Shown here piece by piece: positions 53,934-63,297 of a DNA stretch of 64,000 nucleotides. The stretch comes from Providencia alcalifaciens DSM 30120 (GTDB taxonomy: Bacteria > Pseudomonadota > Gammaproteobacteria > Enterobacterales > Enterobacteriaceae), in NCBI RefSeq assembly GCF_000173415.1, contig NZ_ABXW01000052.1:181511-245510 (forward strand), in the 5' to 3' direction. Numbering within the stretch: position 1 is the stretch's first letter; each line of letters starts with the position of its first letter. A model generated the notes under the pieces. That model was given only the letters and a program-made list of their open reading frames with translations, was not told the DNA's origin and did no database searches. Position numbers and translations under genes: made by a program.

Positions 53934-55544
53934 TTAATGAATATCGGGTCCCGTCCAGATGGCTTTTACTGTCACGGTGCCGCTTGCCGAAACGGTCCCT
54001 AACCAATCAATTCCATCCAACGTAAAGAATGAGTTCGCTTCATTCATTGGAAATGATAAATCTAAATTCGTGCGATAAAACGAGCCTAAATCTTCATTCG
54101 GTTTTGCCCACGGAGTCTCCTCCCATAACGCATTTTTGAGGGAGATCTCGTTGCTATCGCAGCTGGCTCGGTAAGACTCTAAGCTTCCCGTGTAATTTTT
54201 AAATGACAAATACGCCGAAAACGGGACTTGCAGTTTGTCATCATTCGAACTAAATAAGCAGTACGATTGCCCTTTTAGCGTCGTGCTCGGTCCATCCACT
54301 GCTGCCGTAATTGAATCTGCCTGCCTTGGTCCGCTGGTCGTCACAATATAATTAAATTCAATTGGCGGCTCTTCATTTCCCACTTTCCCTGTTTTCGATT
54401 GATTCGGGTTAAAGTCAGCAGGGATAATACTTATCCCATAATCCCGCGGTTTAAGAATAAGGGTATTGGACGGTGTGAACTCATAATAACCAGATTGAGG
54501 TACCGCTGAGTTAGTAAATGAAAACGTAAAAAACTCTTGGCTATTTTTAAAATCAACATTGGACGATACCAACCGCTTCAAAAACGTATTGGATAGAAAT
54601 ATCGATACATTCTTATTATTGCCTTTAAAGTAATAGCTCGCTGGGTAAGTTGTATTGTAATAATACCAACTATTACTCCCGTCATCAGGACCAATCAATA
54701 TCGTGTTAGCAGCAGGTACAAACGGAATCAATGTACTATTAACCTTTAAACTCAACATAATATTGGCGAATATCTCCCCCTTTGTCTCATGATCGACAAC
54801 TTGGCAGATAATCCCATTTTGATTTAATACGATACCGATTCTGCAAAATTGAGAACCTAATCCTAAAGTTGGATTTCCATTACTATCAATAAATATCTCT
54901 TGCAAAGCCCCCGTTGAAGTCAGCTTGATATGCCCAGATTTAGTAATATTGAATTCATGGGATGCGATAATCTGCCCGCCTACACTTTGGCAAGTCTCGC
55001 CTTTGCTTGGGTTATAATCGGTTTTTGTCATGCAAGATCTATAGCTATAACTTTCGGCAGTTCCTACCGGTAACTTAAGAAAGTATTGGTATGCAGAATC
55101 ACTAAATATTCCCCGAGCATAGTAAGATTCCCCATTAATATTGCTTTGTACTATCTTGTATGCACCCTCTTTCCCAAGGTATTGCGCTGGCCAATAACCA
55201 CTGTCGTCATTGCAATATCCTCGCATACACCTATTCCCAGTAAATGGTCTATCTATCTGAGAATTTTCTAACCAGATATCAACAAATTGGTTTGCCTGAA
55301 TGGCCGTATTCACATACCCCATATAGCCCAAACTCAGCTGTAGCGATTTTGAGTAACGCGTATATTTGTTGGCACCTGAAAAACGGGGGTCCGTTGTTCT
55401 TGGTGTAATGAAATATTCGTCATCAACGTTATTTTCAATAAAAACATAGCTGTTAGTGACCGTGACAGCATGTGTTGCCGCGCTGAATAAAAAATTCAAA
55501 ATAAAAGGGGCAACTATGAATATAAGAAATCTATTTCTCTTCAT
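53934..55544 (-). CDS. ecpD: Ecp fimbrial tip adhesin EcpD
   Basis: 536 residues from ATG 55544 (MKRNRFLIFIVAPFILNF signal, cleavage near HA-VTV); the frame extends to 55589 but that overlaps ecpC. Two-part architecture: an N-terminal ~320-residue region with several Cys pairs (CMRGYC, CMTKTD..CQSVGG, CRIGI..CQVVD) and a C-terminal pilin-like domain ending DWLGTVSASGTVTVKAIWTG. EcpD is the polymerised tip adhesin of E. coli common pilus. It lies 13 bp after ecpC. Confidence 0.88.
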   Translation of the reverse strand: MKRNRFLIFIVAPFILNFLFSAATHAVTVTNSYVFIENNVDDEYFITPRTTDPRFSGANKYTRYSKSLQLSLGYMGYVNTAIQANQFVDIWLENSQIDRPFTGNRCMRGYCNDDSGYWPAQYLGKEGAYKIVQSNINGESYYARGIFSDSAYQYFLKLPVGTAESYSYRSCMTKTDYNPSKGETCQSVGGQIIASHEFNITKSGHIKLTSTGALQEIFIDSNGNPTLGLGSQFCRIGIVLNQNGIICQVVDHETKGEIFANIMLSLKVNSTLIPFVPAANTILIGPDDGSNSWYYYNTTYPASYYFKGNNKNVSIFLSNTFLKRLVSSNVDFKNSQEFFTFSFTNSAVPQSGYYEFTPSNTLILKPRDYGISIIPADFNPNQSKTGKVGNEEPPIEFNYIVTTSGPRQADSITAAVDGPSTTLKGQSYCLFSSNDDKLQVPFSAYLSFKNYTGSLESYRASCDSNEISLKNALWEETPWAKPNEDLGSFYRTNLDLSFPMNEANSFFTLDGIDWLGTVSASGTVTVKAIWTGPDIH

Positions 55545-55557
55545 CGTTAAATTCTCA

Positions 55558-58053
55558 TTATCTTTTCGCATAACTAGATTGCGGCTCACAAGTCACCTCA
55601 CCGACCCATAAAGCACCGCGTGCTCCTTGTAGGTTTAAATCGGCTTCACAGATCGTTTTCTCATCTTCTTGCAATAACGAAATCACGGGATAGCGCACAT
55701 CAACGTCCATGGAGAATTCTCCATTTTTATCGGTTTTTGTTCGCCCAATATGGTTACGAATTGAGGCATATTTGATGTATTCGCCATCCGGTGATTTCAA
55801 ACGACCAAACACTGTGACCAATTGACGAACCTCAGGTTGATAAAACGCGATATTGCCCGGATACAGCGTGACGGATTTATTGCGTCCAGAGACAATGTCA
55901 AAACTGTCTTTTGACTTCCCGTCATTCATTAACTGAATGTCATAATCTGAATAGGGTGACAGTGGAATAAAGGTATTTTTTCCGCTGATTGGGTAATTTT
56001 GCCCATTCACCTTCGCCGTCATGCTACCGCTACCTTGAATCTCAGAATTAATAATGACCCCTGACTTTCCTTGGTTGCCACTCGGTGTGATCATGCCATT
56101 GCTATACGCGACCGAACCGCGAGAGGTTAAGTTACCGTTCAGTCGATCGCCATCCGGTCGGTTAATCGTGACCGTACCCGAGTTATATTTCGTGTCATAA
56201 GAGGCGTAAGCCAGCGTCGAAAAATCCGAAGCACCATTATCTTTGTCACGCACTAACTTCGAGACCGAAATTCCCGCATTGGTGATCGGTGAGTTTTCAA
56301 AACTTTTGTTGGCATAGATATTGGCTTTCATATTACCGTTAGTGGAAGAAACACCCGTGCTTAACCACGTAGACAGCGGTAATGAGAAATCTAAATTCAC
56401 ATATTTTTCGTTGGTGCTGTTTTGATTATCATAGTGATAACGTTGTACACCCGCTCTGAGTCCAACCGTTCCATACCGCCCAGAAAACAGCGTATTCGAA
56501 TATTCATAGTTAATTGAATCACTGCCTACGCGGCGATCTTTCGTATTACTGATCGTGAATGAACCTGTTCTATCAACAATTTTGTCGAAGTTAACTGTCG
56601 CGCCATAGGAATAGTTATCCGCATCGTAAAGCGGTAAATCCCCTTCAATCACGGTTCTTTCTCGTGATGCCCAAAAAGAACCATAACCATCAGGAATACT
56701 GACAGAAATCGTACCGATGTTGCGATGGCTACCGTGGTTTTCCAGCATGCCCTGCCAAGAAAGCGAGATATAGTTATTAATCGATGCATTAATGCTCGTT
56801 TCTTGAACCAAGAATTTATCAAAACCATAGTTTGACATCTGAAAGCGTATGCCCGATAACACAGGGAAGCTATATGCAAATGACGCTCCCGCTAAATAGC
56901 TTTTCTCTGGAGCTTGGCTATGACGATCTTCACCACGGACATAATTTCTTTTATCGAAGTCAACATAACCCCCGTACATTTCCCAATTCAGTTTGTCGAA
57001 ATTTCCTCCGATTGCCCCTAAGGATTTATTAATTGTCTGGTTTTGAGTGGTCACCACTTTCCCATCAACAACCGTTTCAATAGTGACGTCATAGATACCA
57101 AAAGGCAGCATACTGGTATCAATTTCAAAGTTACCCATTGGGAAGTTTTGGATGTTAAGGAGCTTACCTTGGCGATAAATACGAACTTCGCCAGGGCTAT
57201 TTAAGAAGGCATAAATAGGGGTAAGTGACTGCTGCTTACTGTTGACGACACTCTCGGAGTTATTCCCGATAGTAACCGCATAAATTTTGCTACTGCTCAA
57301 CGCAGTTAAGCTCGCAATGGATTGTAAATTCCACGTACTCATTAAACCCAATGCGACACGCAGCCCATTAAAGTCACGCTCATACATCGCTCGGTATAAT
57401 TCAACATTGGCATTGGATTTTCCGATACTATAAGCCGAGGCATTAATATTAAAATGGTGTTCGGCTGCGGCAAAGAGCGCGTCTAAATTGAAATAGCTAC
57501 TGGAGCTATTTTTTGCATTTTTTACCTGACTTTGGAATACACCCAAATCATAGTTTGCCACTGCAGAGAGCGAATTAACGGATGAATCACCTAATACAGA
57601 ATGCCTTGCGCGAGTTTTAGGTGCAAATGCAGCTTTATCAACATCTAATGATAAATTAAATGATGATATGTTGAGTTTCAGTACGGCATTGTTATCAATG
57701 ACGATGCCATTGGTATCATCGAAAATCGCATTTTGTTTATTTTCAATCTTCTCAACCAATAAGCTGTTCAGTTTTGGACCTTGCGTACTATCAATGAGTT
57801 GAATGCTCGATAATTTAATTTTACCTTGGTCAATGACAATAACGGCATCCGCGATTTTATCTTCGCTCTGGTTTTTTTTAGCATCATCACTTAATCGCAG
57901 GAAAACAGGCACCGACATTCCTTCTTCCAATGCACTCACAAATGCAGGAGGAATAATATATCCGCCAATTTTAATACTCTTCATCTCACTGGCATGAATG
58001 GTGTTTGAAAGAAAAATGCTTAATATTGATAAAGCAATAACACTCTTACGCAT
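55558..58053 (-). CDS. ecpC: Ecp fimbrial outer-membrane usher EcpC
   Basis: 831 residues (E. coli EcpC 841). Signal peptide MRKSVIALSILSIFLSNTIHA. Usher barrel in the middle (~200-670, many alternating aromatic strands such as NYISLSWQGMLENHGSHR and FSLPLSTWLSTGVSS). Periplasmic N-terminal and C-terminal domains; the end has QLVTVFGRLKSPDGEYIKYASIRNHIGRTKTD. This is the CS1/alpha-type usher clade rather than FimD. Secretes and assembles EcpA and EcpD. Confidence 0.92.
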   Translation of the reverse strand: MRKSVIALSILSIFLSNTIHASEMKSIKIGGYIIPPAFVSALEEGMSVPVFLRLSDDAKKNQSEDKIADAVIVIDQGKIKLSSIQLIDSTQGPKLNSLLVEKIENKQNAIFDDTNGIVIDNNAVLKLNISSFNLSLDVDKAAFAPKTRARHSVLGDSSVNSLSAVANYDLGVFQSQVKNAKNSSSSYFNLDALFAAAEHHFNINASAYSIGKSNANVELYRAMYERDFNGLRVALGLMSTWNLQSIASLTALSSSKIYAVTIGNNSESVVNSKQQSLTPIYAFLNSPGEVRIYRQGKLLNIQNFPMGNFEIDTSMLPFGIYDVTIETVVDGKVVTTQNQTINKSLGAIGGNFDKLNWEMYGGYVDFDKRNYVRGEDRHSQAPEKSYLAGASFAYSFPVLSGIRFQMSNYGFDKFLVQETSINASINNYISLSWQGMLENHGSHRNIGTISVSIPDGYGSFWASRERTVIEGDLPLYDADNYSYGATVNFDKIVDRTGSFTISNTKDRRVGSDSINYEYSNTLFSGRYGTVGLRAGVQRYHYDNQNSTNEKYVNLDFSLPLSTWLSTGVSSTNGNMKANIYANKSFENSPITNAGISVSKLVRDKDNGASDFSTLAYASYDTKYNSGTVTINRPDGDRLNGNLTSRGSVAYSNGMITPSGNQGKSGVIINSEIQGSGSMTAKVNGQNYPISGKNTFIPLSPYSDYDIQLMNDGKSKDSFDIVSGRNKSVTLYPGNIAFYQPEVRQLVTVFGRLKSPDGEYIKYASIRNHIGRTKTDKNGEFSMDVDVRYPVISLLQEDEKTICEADLNLQGARGALWVGEVTCEPQSSYAKR

Positions 58054-58072
58054 GATTAAAGTCCGTTATTAA

Positions 58073-58756
58073 TTATTTGACAACAATGAAATCTCCTTTG
58101 TGCCAAATACCTACGCTAGATTTTTTATTATTAATATCGACAAACTGTAATTTCACAGCTAAATGCGGCATCAAGTAATAACGCTCCCGACAAATACCAT
58201 CTACGCTGTATTTTTGTTTTTCAGGTAAGCAGGGCCCTGATGCCACCACACGAAACGAGCTATTTCCGATATTGGAGACTTGAGAATTTGTAAATTGATA
58301 ATTAAATTTCTCAATTCTTGGTGCAACGACAAGAATCGTACTAATTGTTGCGGAGGTTGTCGCTGAGGCTGACTTTGTACTTTGCGTCACTCCACTTTCA
58401 CCAATAGGATCATCTTTCCAATTTAGTCGGTAATATCTTTCTTTATCATCCTTAGGCCCTTGATAAATAATTTTAAACACATCTTTTGCTTGACCGGGTA
58501 AAATCAAGTTAGCAGGGGTTGATAATATTTCGTTGGGATCTGTAACCGGAATAACTTTTCCACCCTCAAGTGGCGAATCTATTTTTTCAATCGTTAAATT
58601 CACAAGTCTTGCCGTATTAACGGTATTTTCAATTTCTTTTGCTAATGAGTCTTCATCTGATGAAATTATCTCAGTGATATTTCCCACATTAACCGCAAAA
58701 CTCATTTTCAGTGGGAGAATAGATAATAAAGCTAACGCTAATGTTATTTTCTTCAT
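58073..58756 (-). CDS. ecpB: Ecp fimbrial chaperone EcpB
   Basis: 227 residues, signal peptide MKKITLALALLSILPLKMSFA. Chaperone fold with NLILPGQAKDVFKIIYQGPKDDKERYYRLNWKDDP, and a pair of cysteines in GPCLPEKQKYSVDGICRERY. The stretch TQSTKSASATTSATISTILVV is a characteristic strand region. Stabilises EcpA subunits in the periplasm. Lies 94 bp after ecpA. Confidence 0.9.
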   Translation of the reverse strand: MKKITLALALLSILPLKMSFAVNVGNITEIISSDEDSLAKEIENTVNTARLVNLTIEKIDSPLEGGKVIPVTDPNEILSTPANLILPGQAKDVFKIIYQGPKDDKERYYRLNWKDDPIGESGVTQSTKSASATTSATISTILVVAPRIEKFNYQFTNSQVSNIGNSSFRVVASGPCLPEKQKYSVDGICRERYYLMPHLAVKLQFVDINNKKSSVGIWHKGDFIVVK

Positions 58757-58850
58757 AATGATAAATTTTAAAAAATATAACGATAAAGATATTACTTCCT
58801 TATAGTATCCTTATCGTGAAAATTAGTTATTCACTAAACGGAATAATCAA

Positions 58851-59459
58851 TTAAGGAGCTGGAGTGAACGTACCATCCCAAGTTGCAGTGAACTGAACTT
58901 TAACATCACCATCCCATGAACCATCGGTGAGTGCTTTAAAGTCTGTTGCTGAACCAGCAGCTTCTGCGCTTGCAATAACGAAAGTGAATTCACCACGGTC
59001 AGTTGCACGCTCTGAACCATTGTAGATACCATCAGCAGCTAAATTGTCTAAACCAGACGTTAAGCCTTTAGAAGTATCGATTAATACGGTATCAGTTGTT
59101 TTATTGAGATCTTCACCATTCCATTTAACACCAACAGTTAATTTAGAATCATCTGTTGTTCTTGCTAATGTGTTAGAAATGATTTTTGATGCTAATTTAA
59201 AATCTGTCGCACCTGATTGACCTTGAATAGCAATATCGAATGCGCCATTTTGCTGGTTAAAGCTTTTTTGGCCTTCTGCGTAATTAAACGTTAAGCTTTT
59301 TAATGGCGTAACAACTAACATACTTGTTGTGTCTTTAATTGCAGTCGCCTGCCATGTCGCGGTTGCTTGAGCAGTACGAGTCTCAGCATTAGCAACTGTA
59401 GCAAAGGAAGCAGCAATAATTGTTGATAGCAAAACAGATGCCATTTTTTTATTTAACAT
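58851..59459 (-). CDS. ecpA: Common pilus major subunit EcpA (MatB)
   Basis: 202 residues, signal peptide MLNKKMASVLLSTIIAASFA, cleavage near VANA-ET. Matches E. coli EcpA closely: TAQATATWQATAIKDTTSML, VVTPLKSLTFNYAEGQKSF, TDTVLIDTSKG, and the end DGSWDGDVKVQFTATWDGTF. The pilus shaft protein. It follows the XRE gene by 163 bp, and that gap probably holds the major promoter. Confidence 0.95.
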   Translation of the reverse strand: MLNKKMASVLLSTIIAASFATVANAETRTAQATATWQATAIKDTTSMLVVTPLKSLTFNYAEGQKSFNQQNGAFDIAIQGQSGATDFKLASKIISNTLARTTDDSKLTVGVKWNGEDLNKTTDTVLIDTSKGLTSGLDNLAADGIYNGSERATDRGEFTFVIASAEAAGSATDFKALTDGSWDGDVKVQFTATWDGTFTPAP

Positions 59460-59622
59460 GTTGTTCTCTCTATTTAATATCCATGAAGAAAAAATTTAAT
59501 TGCATAGCATAAAAAACACATTCATTGTGTGTTTTATAAAAAACAATCAAATTTCTATAGGATATGCTTAATAAAATAACCAGAATTAACTGATTATTTT
59601 ATTTCTAATTTAAAAGGAAAAA

Positions 59623-59943
59623 TTAGCAGTTATTGATGATGTTTTTTGTTGAATAGTCGCCCCAAGAAGTATATTTATTCATACTTCCTTTATTTTCTGT
59701 TCTTTTTTCAGATTCAGTATTTTTCTCGATATAATTAATGACATCAATCCATCGTTTATCTAAGACAATTAAAAAATGGTCTAATTGTTCTAGGGTAATC
59801 GACGTAATTCCCATTTCATATCTTGATATTTGTTGCTGACTGATCCCTATTAATTTTGCCAGCTGCTTTCCCGTCATATTCTTTTCTTTTCGTGACTTTC
59901 TTAGAAACGCCCCTACTTGTCCACTAATTATATTAGATTTCAT
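59623..59943 (-). CDS. MrpJ-like XRE regulator heading the ecp operon
   Basis: 106 residues. Helix-turn-helix at ~10-66 (VGAFLRKSRKEKNMTGKQLA, then LIGISQQQISRYEMGITSI), then an amphipathic helix and a polar tail. It takes the place of EcpR, which in E. coli is a LuxR-type regulator and a different family. By analogy with MrpJ it may regulate fimbriae and motility in opposite senses. Target binding is not visible from sequence. Confidence 0.85.
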   Translation of the reverse strand: MKSNIISGQVGAFLRKSRKEKNMTGKQLAKLIGISQQQISRYEMGITSITLEQLDHFLIVLDKRWIDVINYIEKNTESEKRTENKGSMNKYTSWGDYSTKNIINNC

Positions 59944-60609
59944 TAACCACCCTCCAATATAAAGAAAATATTTATTTAACTTTCATTTATAATAAATACA
60001 TTAAAATAAGAGTAAAAACGTTTGTACCGATCGAACAATAGCCATTTGATAGGTGATGGCTATCAAATATAATTTATCGATCGCTGGCAATTATTAAGAT
60101 ACAACCAAGGCGAGTACTCTCTATATGATAAGTACAATTAACTAACTGATATATAATAAGTAAAAATTTATTTACTTAATTTAATATATTAGTAATTTTT
60201 TTGAAAATAAATTCACGTGTAAGGAGTAATGAAACATAACAATAAGATTAGACACATTTAATATTACAACTAATTACAATTTGAAACAGATTTTGGTCAT
60301 TTAAAAAAATAAAAACCCATGCGGTGAGTAATATATCAACGTAAAAATATATTTCTATATTTTAATTTATTACTAAGCAAGAATTTTCATTCTAATATCA
60401 ACCTGAAAGCAACAAACTGGCATCATAATAATTACAATCCAGATAGTGTGCCATCAATATCCCACGAATTAGAGATATTAGCGTGCGATATCTTTATATA
60501 TTAATACATTTTGCTATATAAGAGATAACTTACCTATTTCTTTACGTATTGATTGATGGATTTATACTCAATTTAGAGAAGAAAATACAATGAAAGGCGA
60601 GTTGGAAAG
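59944..60609 (-). promoter_or_regulatory. Upstream region of the XRE-ecp operon with overlapping hairpins
   Basis: No gene seen in about 670 bp of AT-rich DNA. At 60039-60068 two mutually exclusive inverted repeats overlap: TAGCCAT/ATGGCTA (60039-60045 with 60056-60062) and ATTTGATAG/CTATCAAAT (60044-60052 with 60060-60068). They are flanked by CGATCG at 60028-60033 and 60078-60083. Probably an operator block or RNA switch about 100 bp upstream of the XRE start. Confidence 0.4.
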
Positions 60610-60635
60610 ATATTGCCCCTAATCAGAGGCAATAT
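60606..60635 (-). terminator. Probable terminator of the cold-shock-domain gene
   Basis: ATATTGCC (60610-60617) pairs with GGCAATAT (60628-60635); on the minus strand CTTTCC follows. The U-tract is short, so it is only moderately convincing. Confidence 0.5.
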
Positions 60636-60663
60636 TATTGTATAAAGTGGGCTAACAAAGAGG

Positions 60664-61146
60664 TTATTTAATTCCCTTAAGCTGCTTCACGGTTTCATCC
60701 ACATCAATCTCATCTTCAGAGAACGTTAACGTCGTACCATGCAAAGTTTCAATCGCGAGCTTTTTCAACGCACGAGTTGCTCCCGGCTTAACGTTAGTTT
60801 TAGGTTTGATGCTGTTCATCAGCGCACCGATTGATAGCACCGTATTTTCTTTATCAATACGCGTATCAGCAGGAACATCTTCATAATAAGTACGGAAAGA
60901 TTTAATCGCGGTCAGCTTAATTCGCTCACCAGCAATATAGATATATTTGCTTTCAGGGATCACTTTAACCGCGAAAGCCGATAAGCCTTTATTATTCGTG
61001 GTCGGCTCAAAAGTAACCTCCGCCCCTTTTTTGATAAGATCGGGGTTGGCAACTTTAATCACATGAAAATAACGGTTGTCCCCGTTTTCATCTTTGAGAA
61101 ATCCAAAACCTTTATCTTCAAACCACGTTGTGATTGTTCCGTTCAT
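60664..61146 (-). CDS. Cold-shock-domain protein with a C-terminal extension
   Basis: 160 residues. N-terminal CSD of ~65 residues with MNGTITTWFEDKGFGFLKDENGDNRYFHV (RNP1-like KGFGF; RNP2-like YFHV, where CspA has VFVHF). The remaining ~95 residues (KYIYIAGERIKLTAIKSFRTYYEDVPA, then LKKLAIETLHGTTLTFSEDE) are not recognised. True Csp proteins have only ~70 residues, so this is a nucleic-acid-binding protein of another type. Divergent from the pseudouridine synthase. Confidence 0.75.
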   Translation of the reverse strand: MNGTITTWFEDKGFGFLKDENGDNRYFHVIKVANPDLIKKGAEVTFEPTTNNKGLSAFAVKVIPESKYIYIAGERIKLTAIKSFRTYYEDVPADTRIDKENTVLSIGALMNSIKPKTNVKPGATRALKKLAIETLHGTTLTFSEDEIDVDETVKQLKGIK

Positions 61147-61314
61147 TACCCTACCACCTTCTTTATTAACTCAGTTTCACTGCGCGCAGTATAAAGCACA
61201 ATGCCTGTCCAAACTATGCCTTTAGTTTTAGTCTAGCTGATAAGCGAATAACATCATCGTCAGTCAGCCCAAAATTGGTTATGATCCTCAGCCATTTCTC
61301 ATAGGAATCACCTG

Positions 61315-62013
61315 ATGTCGACAATTATTGATACCTTTATTGCACCGCCTTGCCATGAAGACATTGAAATCCTATATCAGGACGAACAGCTTATTATCAT
61401 TAATAAGCCTTCCGGACTACTGAGCCTATCAGGGAAAAATCCTCAAAATCTTGATTCTGTGCATTACCGGCTTGTTCAGATTTATCCCGAATGCACGCTC
61501 GTTCATCGCCTTGATTTTGGAACTTCTGGCGTGATGGTTGCCGCGCGCAATAAAGCCATAAATGCCGCACTGTGCCAACAGTTTAGTCAACGTACTGTCA
61601 CCAAAGCCTACCATGCGCTACTTTGTGGTCATGTGGAAAATAATGAAGGTGTGATAGATGCGCCAATTGCTAAAGATCCGGCGCTGTTTCCACGAATGTC
61701 GATTTGTGAGACCCACGGTAAATCTGCCCGTTCGTACTATCATGTCATTGAACGGTTTTACGATGAGCAAAGCGATGGAAACCAATTACCATTAACGCGG
61801 GTGAAATTCATCCCAGAAACAGGACGAACCCATCAGTTGCGCATTCACAGCCAACTCTTTGGTCACCCTATTTTGGGATGCGACTTATATGGCGGCTTAT
61901 TACCAATAGGTATAGAACCCGCACCGAGGCTTATGTTGCACGCCAGTGAGTTGAATTTTGTTCACCCTATTACTGGAAAACCCATTCATGCGTGCAGTGA
62001 AAGCCCGTTTTAA
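61315..62013 (+). CDS. RluA-family pseudouridine synthase
   Basis: 232 residues. Catalytic motif HRLDFGTSG (RluA: HRLDMATSG) at about residues 63-71 with the catalytic Asp. Also IIINKPSGLLSLSGKNPQNLDSV and TGRTHQLRIHSQLFGHPILG. Length and the start ILYQDEQLIIINKPSGLLS match RluA, which modifies 23S rRNA U746 and tRNA U32. The variant FGT instead of MAT leaves room for a paralogue such as a TruC-like enzyme. Convergent with yaiL, 4 bp between stops. Confidence 0.85.
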   Translation: MSTIIDTFIAPPCHEDIEILYQDEQLIIINKPSGLLSLSGKNPQNLDSVHYRLVQIYPECTLVHRLDFGTSGVMVAARNKAINAALCQQFSQRTVTKAYHALLCGHVENNEGVIDAPIAKDPALFPRMSICETHGKSARSYYHVIERFYDEQSDGNQLPLTRVKFIPETGRTHQLRIHSQLFGHPILGCDLYGGLLPIGIEPAPRLMLHASELNFVHPITGKPIHACSESPF

Positions 62014-62017
62014 ATAA

Positions 62018-62557
62018 TTACCACATCAAGTCATCAGGAATTTTAAAGTCTGCGTATGGGTCATCTTCATCCTGCGCTTCCTGACTCAGCGCATTGTTTA
62101 GCACGATGCTACTTTCATCTCGCTGAGCGATTTTATCTGCCACACTCGCAGGGATAATCGCGTATACATTCACTTCCGGATTGTCCGTGACTAAACGAGC
62201 AATCGCTAAACGCCCGCTAATCAGTTGGGCTTGCGTCGTTTTATCGACGACAACTTGCTTGATAACGTTGTTATCGGTGAAATTAAAGCTAATATCACCT
62301 CTCGCTATCTCAATTTTGTTCATTTCAATCAGCTGCTTCACCTGAGCTTTATACTCTTTGGCTAGCGCCGCTTGTTTCTGTTGATCACTCAGTTGTTTAT
62401 CACGTTCAAGCTGAGCCTTTTTATTTTCTTCTACTGCTTCTCTTGCTTCCCGAGCCTGTACTCGTGATTTTTTCGCCGTACGTTCCACTTTCGCCATCTT
62501 TTTACTGGTGACGAGTCCCGCTTTGAGCATTTGCTCTTGTAAGGTGAGTTTTGCCAT
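62018..62557 (-). CDS. yaiL: YaiL (DUF2058) nucleoprotein/polynucleotide-associated protein
   Basis: 179 residues matching the YaiL family throughout: starts AKLTLQEQMLKAGLVTSKKM, then a long basic coiled coil (KVERTAKKSRVQAREAREAV), then IARGDISFNFTDNNVIKQVV and VNVYAIIPASVADKIAQRDE. The basic helix suggests nucleic acid binding; the exact role is not established. Highly conserved in Enterobacterales. Confidence 0.92.
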   Translation of the reverse strand: MAKLTLQEQMLKAGLVTSKKMAKVERTAKKSRVQAREAREAVEENKKAQLERDKQLSDQQKQAALAKEYKAQVKQLIEMNKIEIARGDISFNFTDNNVIKQVVVDKTTQAQLISGRLAIARLVTDNPEVNVYAIIPASVADKIAQRDESSIVLNNALSQEAQDEDDPYADFKIPDDLMW

Positions 62558-63297
62558 GTTGATATCTAAGCTCGTTGAATAGAATTGGCAGGATTATAAC
62601 TGTAAATCTAATTTATTTTCAGTTCCTTTTAGAACCTTGTTCAGCTTAGTGGTGAAATTAATTCTTATCAAAAATGCCTGCGTGGTTAACAGCAATCTAA
62701 ATGTGTTTCAATTTCATAAATGGAACCATAGTCTAAAATGTATGTGTCATTTTTAATGCATCTTAATTTGATCTACATCACAAACATCAATAACTTAAGT
62801 TAAATTAAGTGTCATTAAATGTCATTGAAATAATATTTTGACATATTTTGTACATTTCAATGTATTGTATTCATAATTGTTACCAACCATGTAATGAAAG
62901 ATTTAATTTAACCGATTGAATTTTATTATTATTTTTACATTGATAATGGTTTTTCATTTTATATTCACATTGGTTAAAATGTAAATATGAAAAGATATTT
63001 ATTTTGACATATAAGACTAAAATTTAGTCTTATTATGATTATTTTAAGATTTTATCACTACTGATTTTAAACGTATTATGAGTAGGGATATCGTAACCTT
63101 TTGTAATTTATTCACTTTAAAAAACCCTTCATATTAGTAATGTGTAAATCATGCTTTGGTTGGAAATCTCCCCAAATTTTACCCTATTGTTTTTTACTCC
63201 TAATTTGTTTAAAAATAAAAACAGATTCGTGCTCATGAGTTTATTTTATTTAATATATATTGAAATTGATTCTTATTTAATGTTTTAAGGTTTATGA
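62558..63297 (+). promoter_or_regulatory. Upstream region of the second fimbria-linked XRE gene, with palindrome
   Basis: About 740 bp, very AT-rich, no gene supported. ATAAGACTAAA (63011-63021) and TTTAGTCTTAT (63023-63033) form a near-continuous 23-bp palindrome with a single central base. It lies ~265 bp upstream of the XRE ATG and could be an operator or recombinase-type site. Confidence 0.4.
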
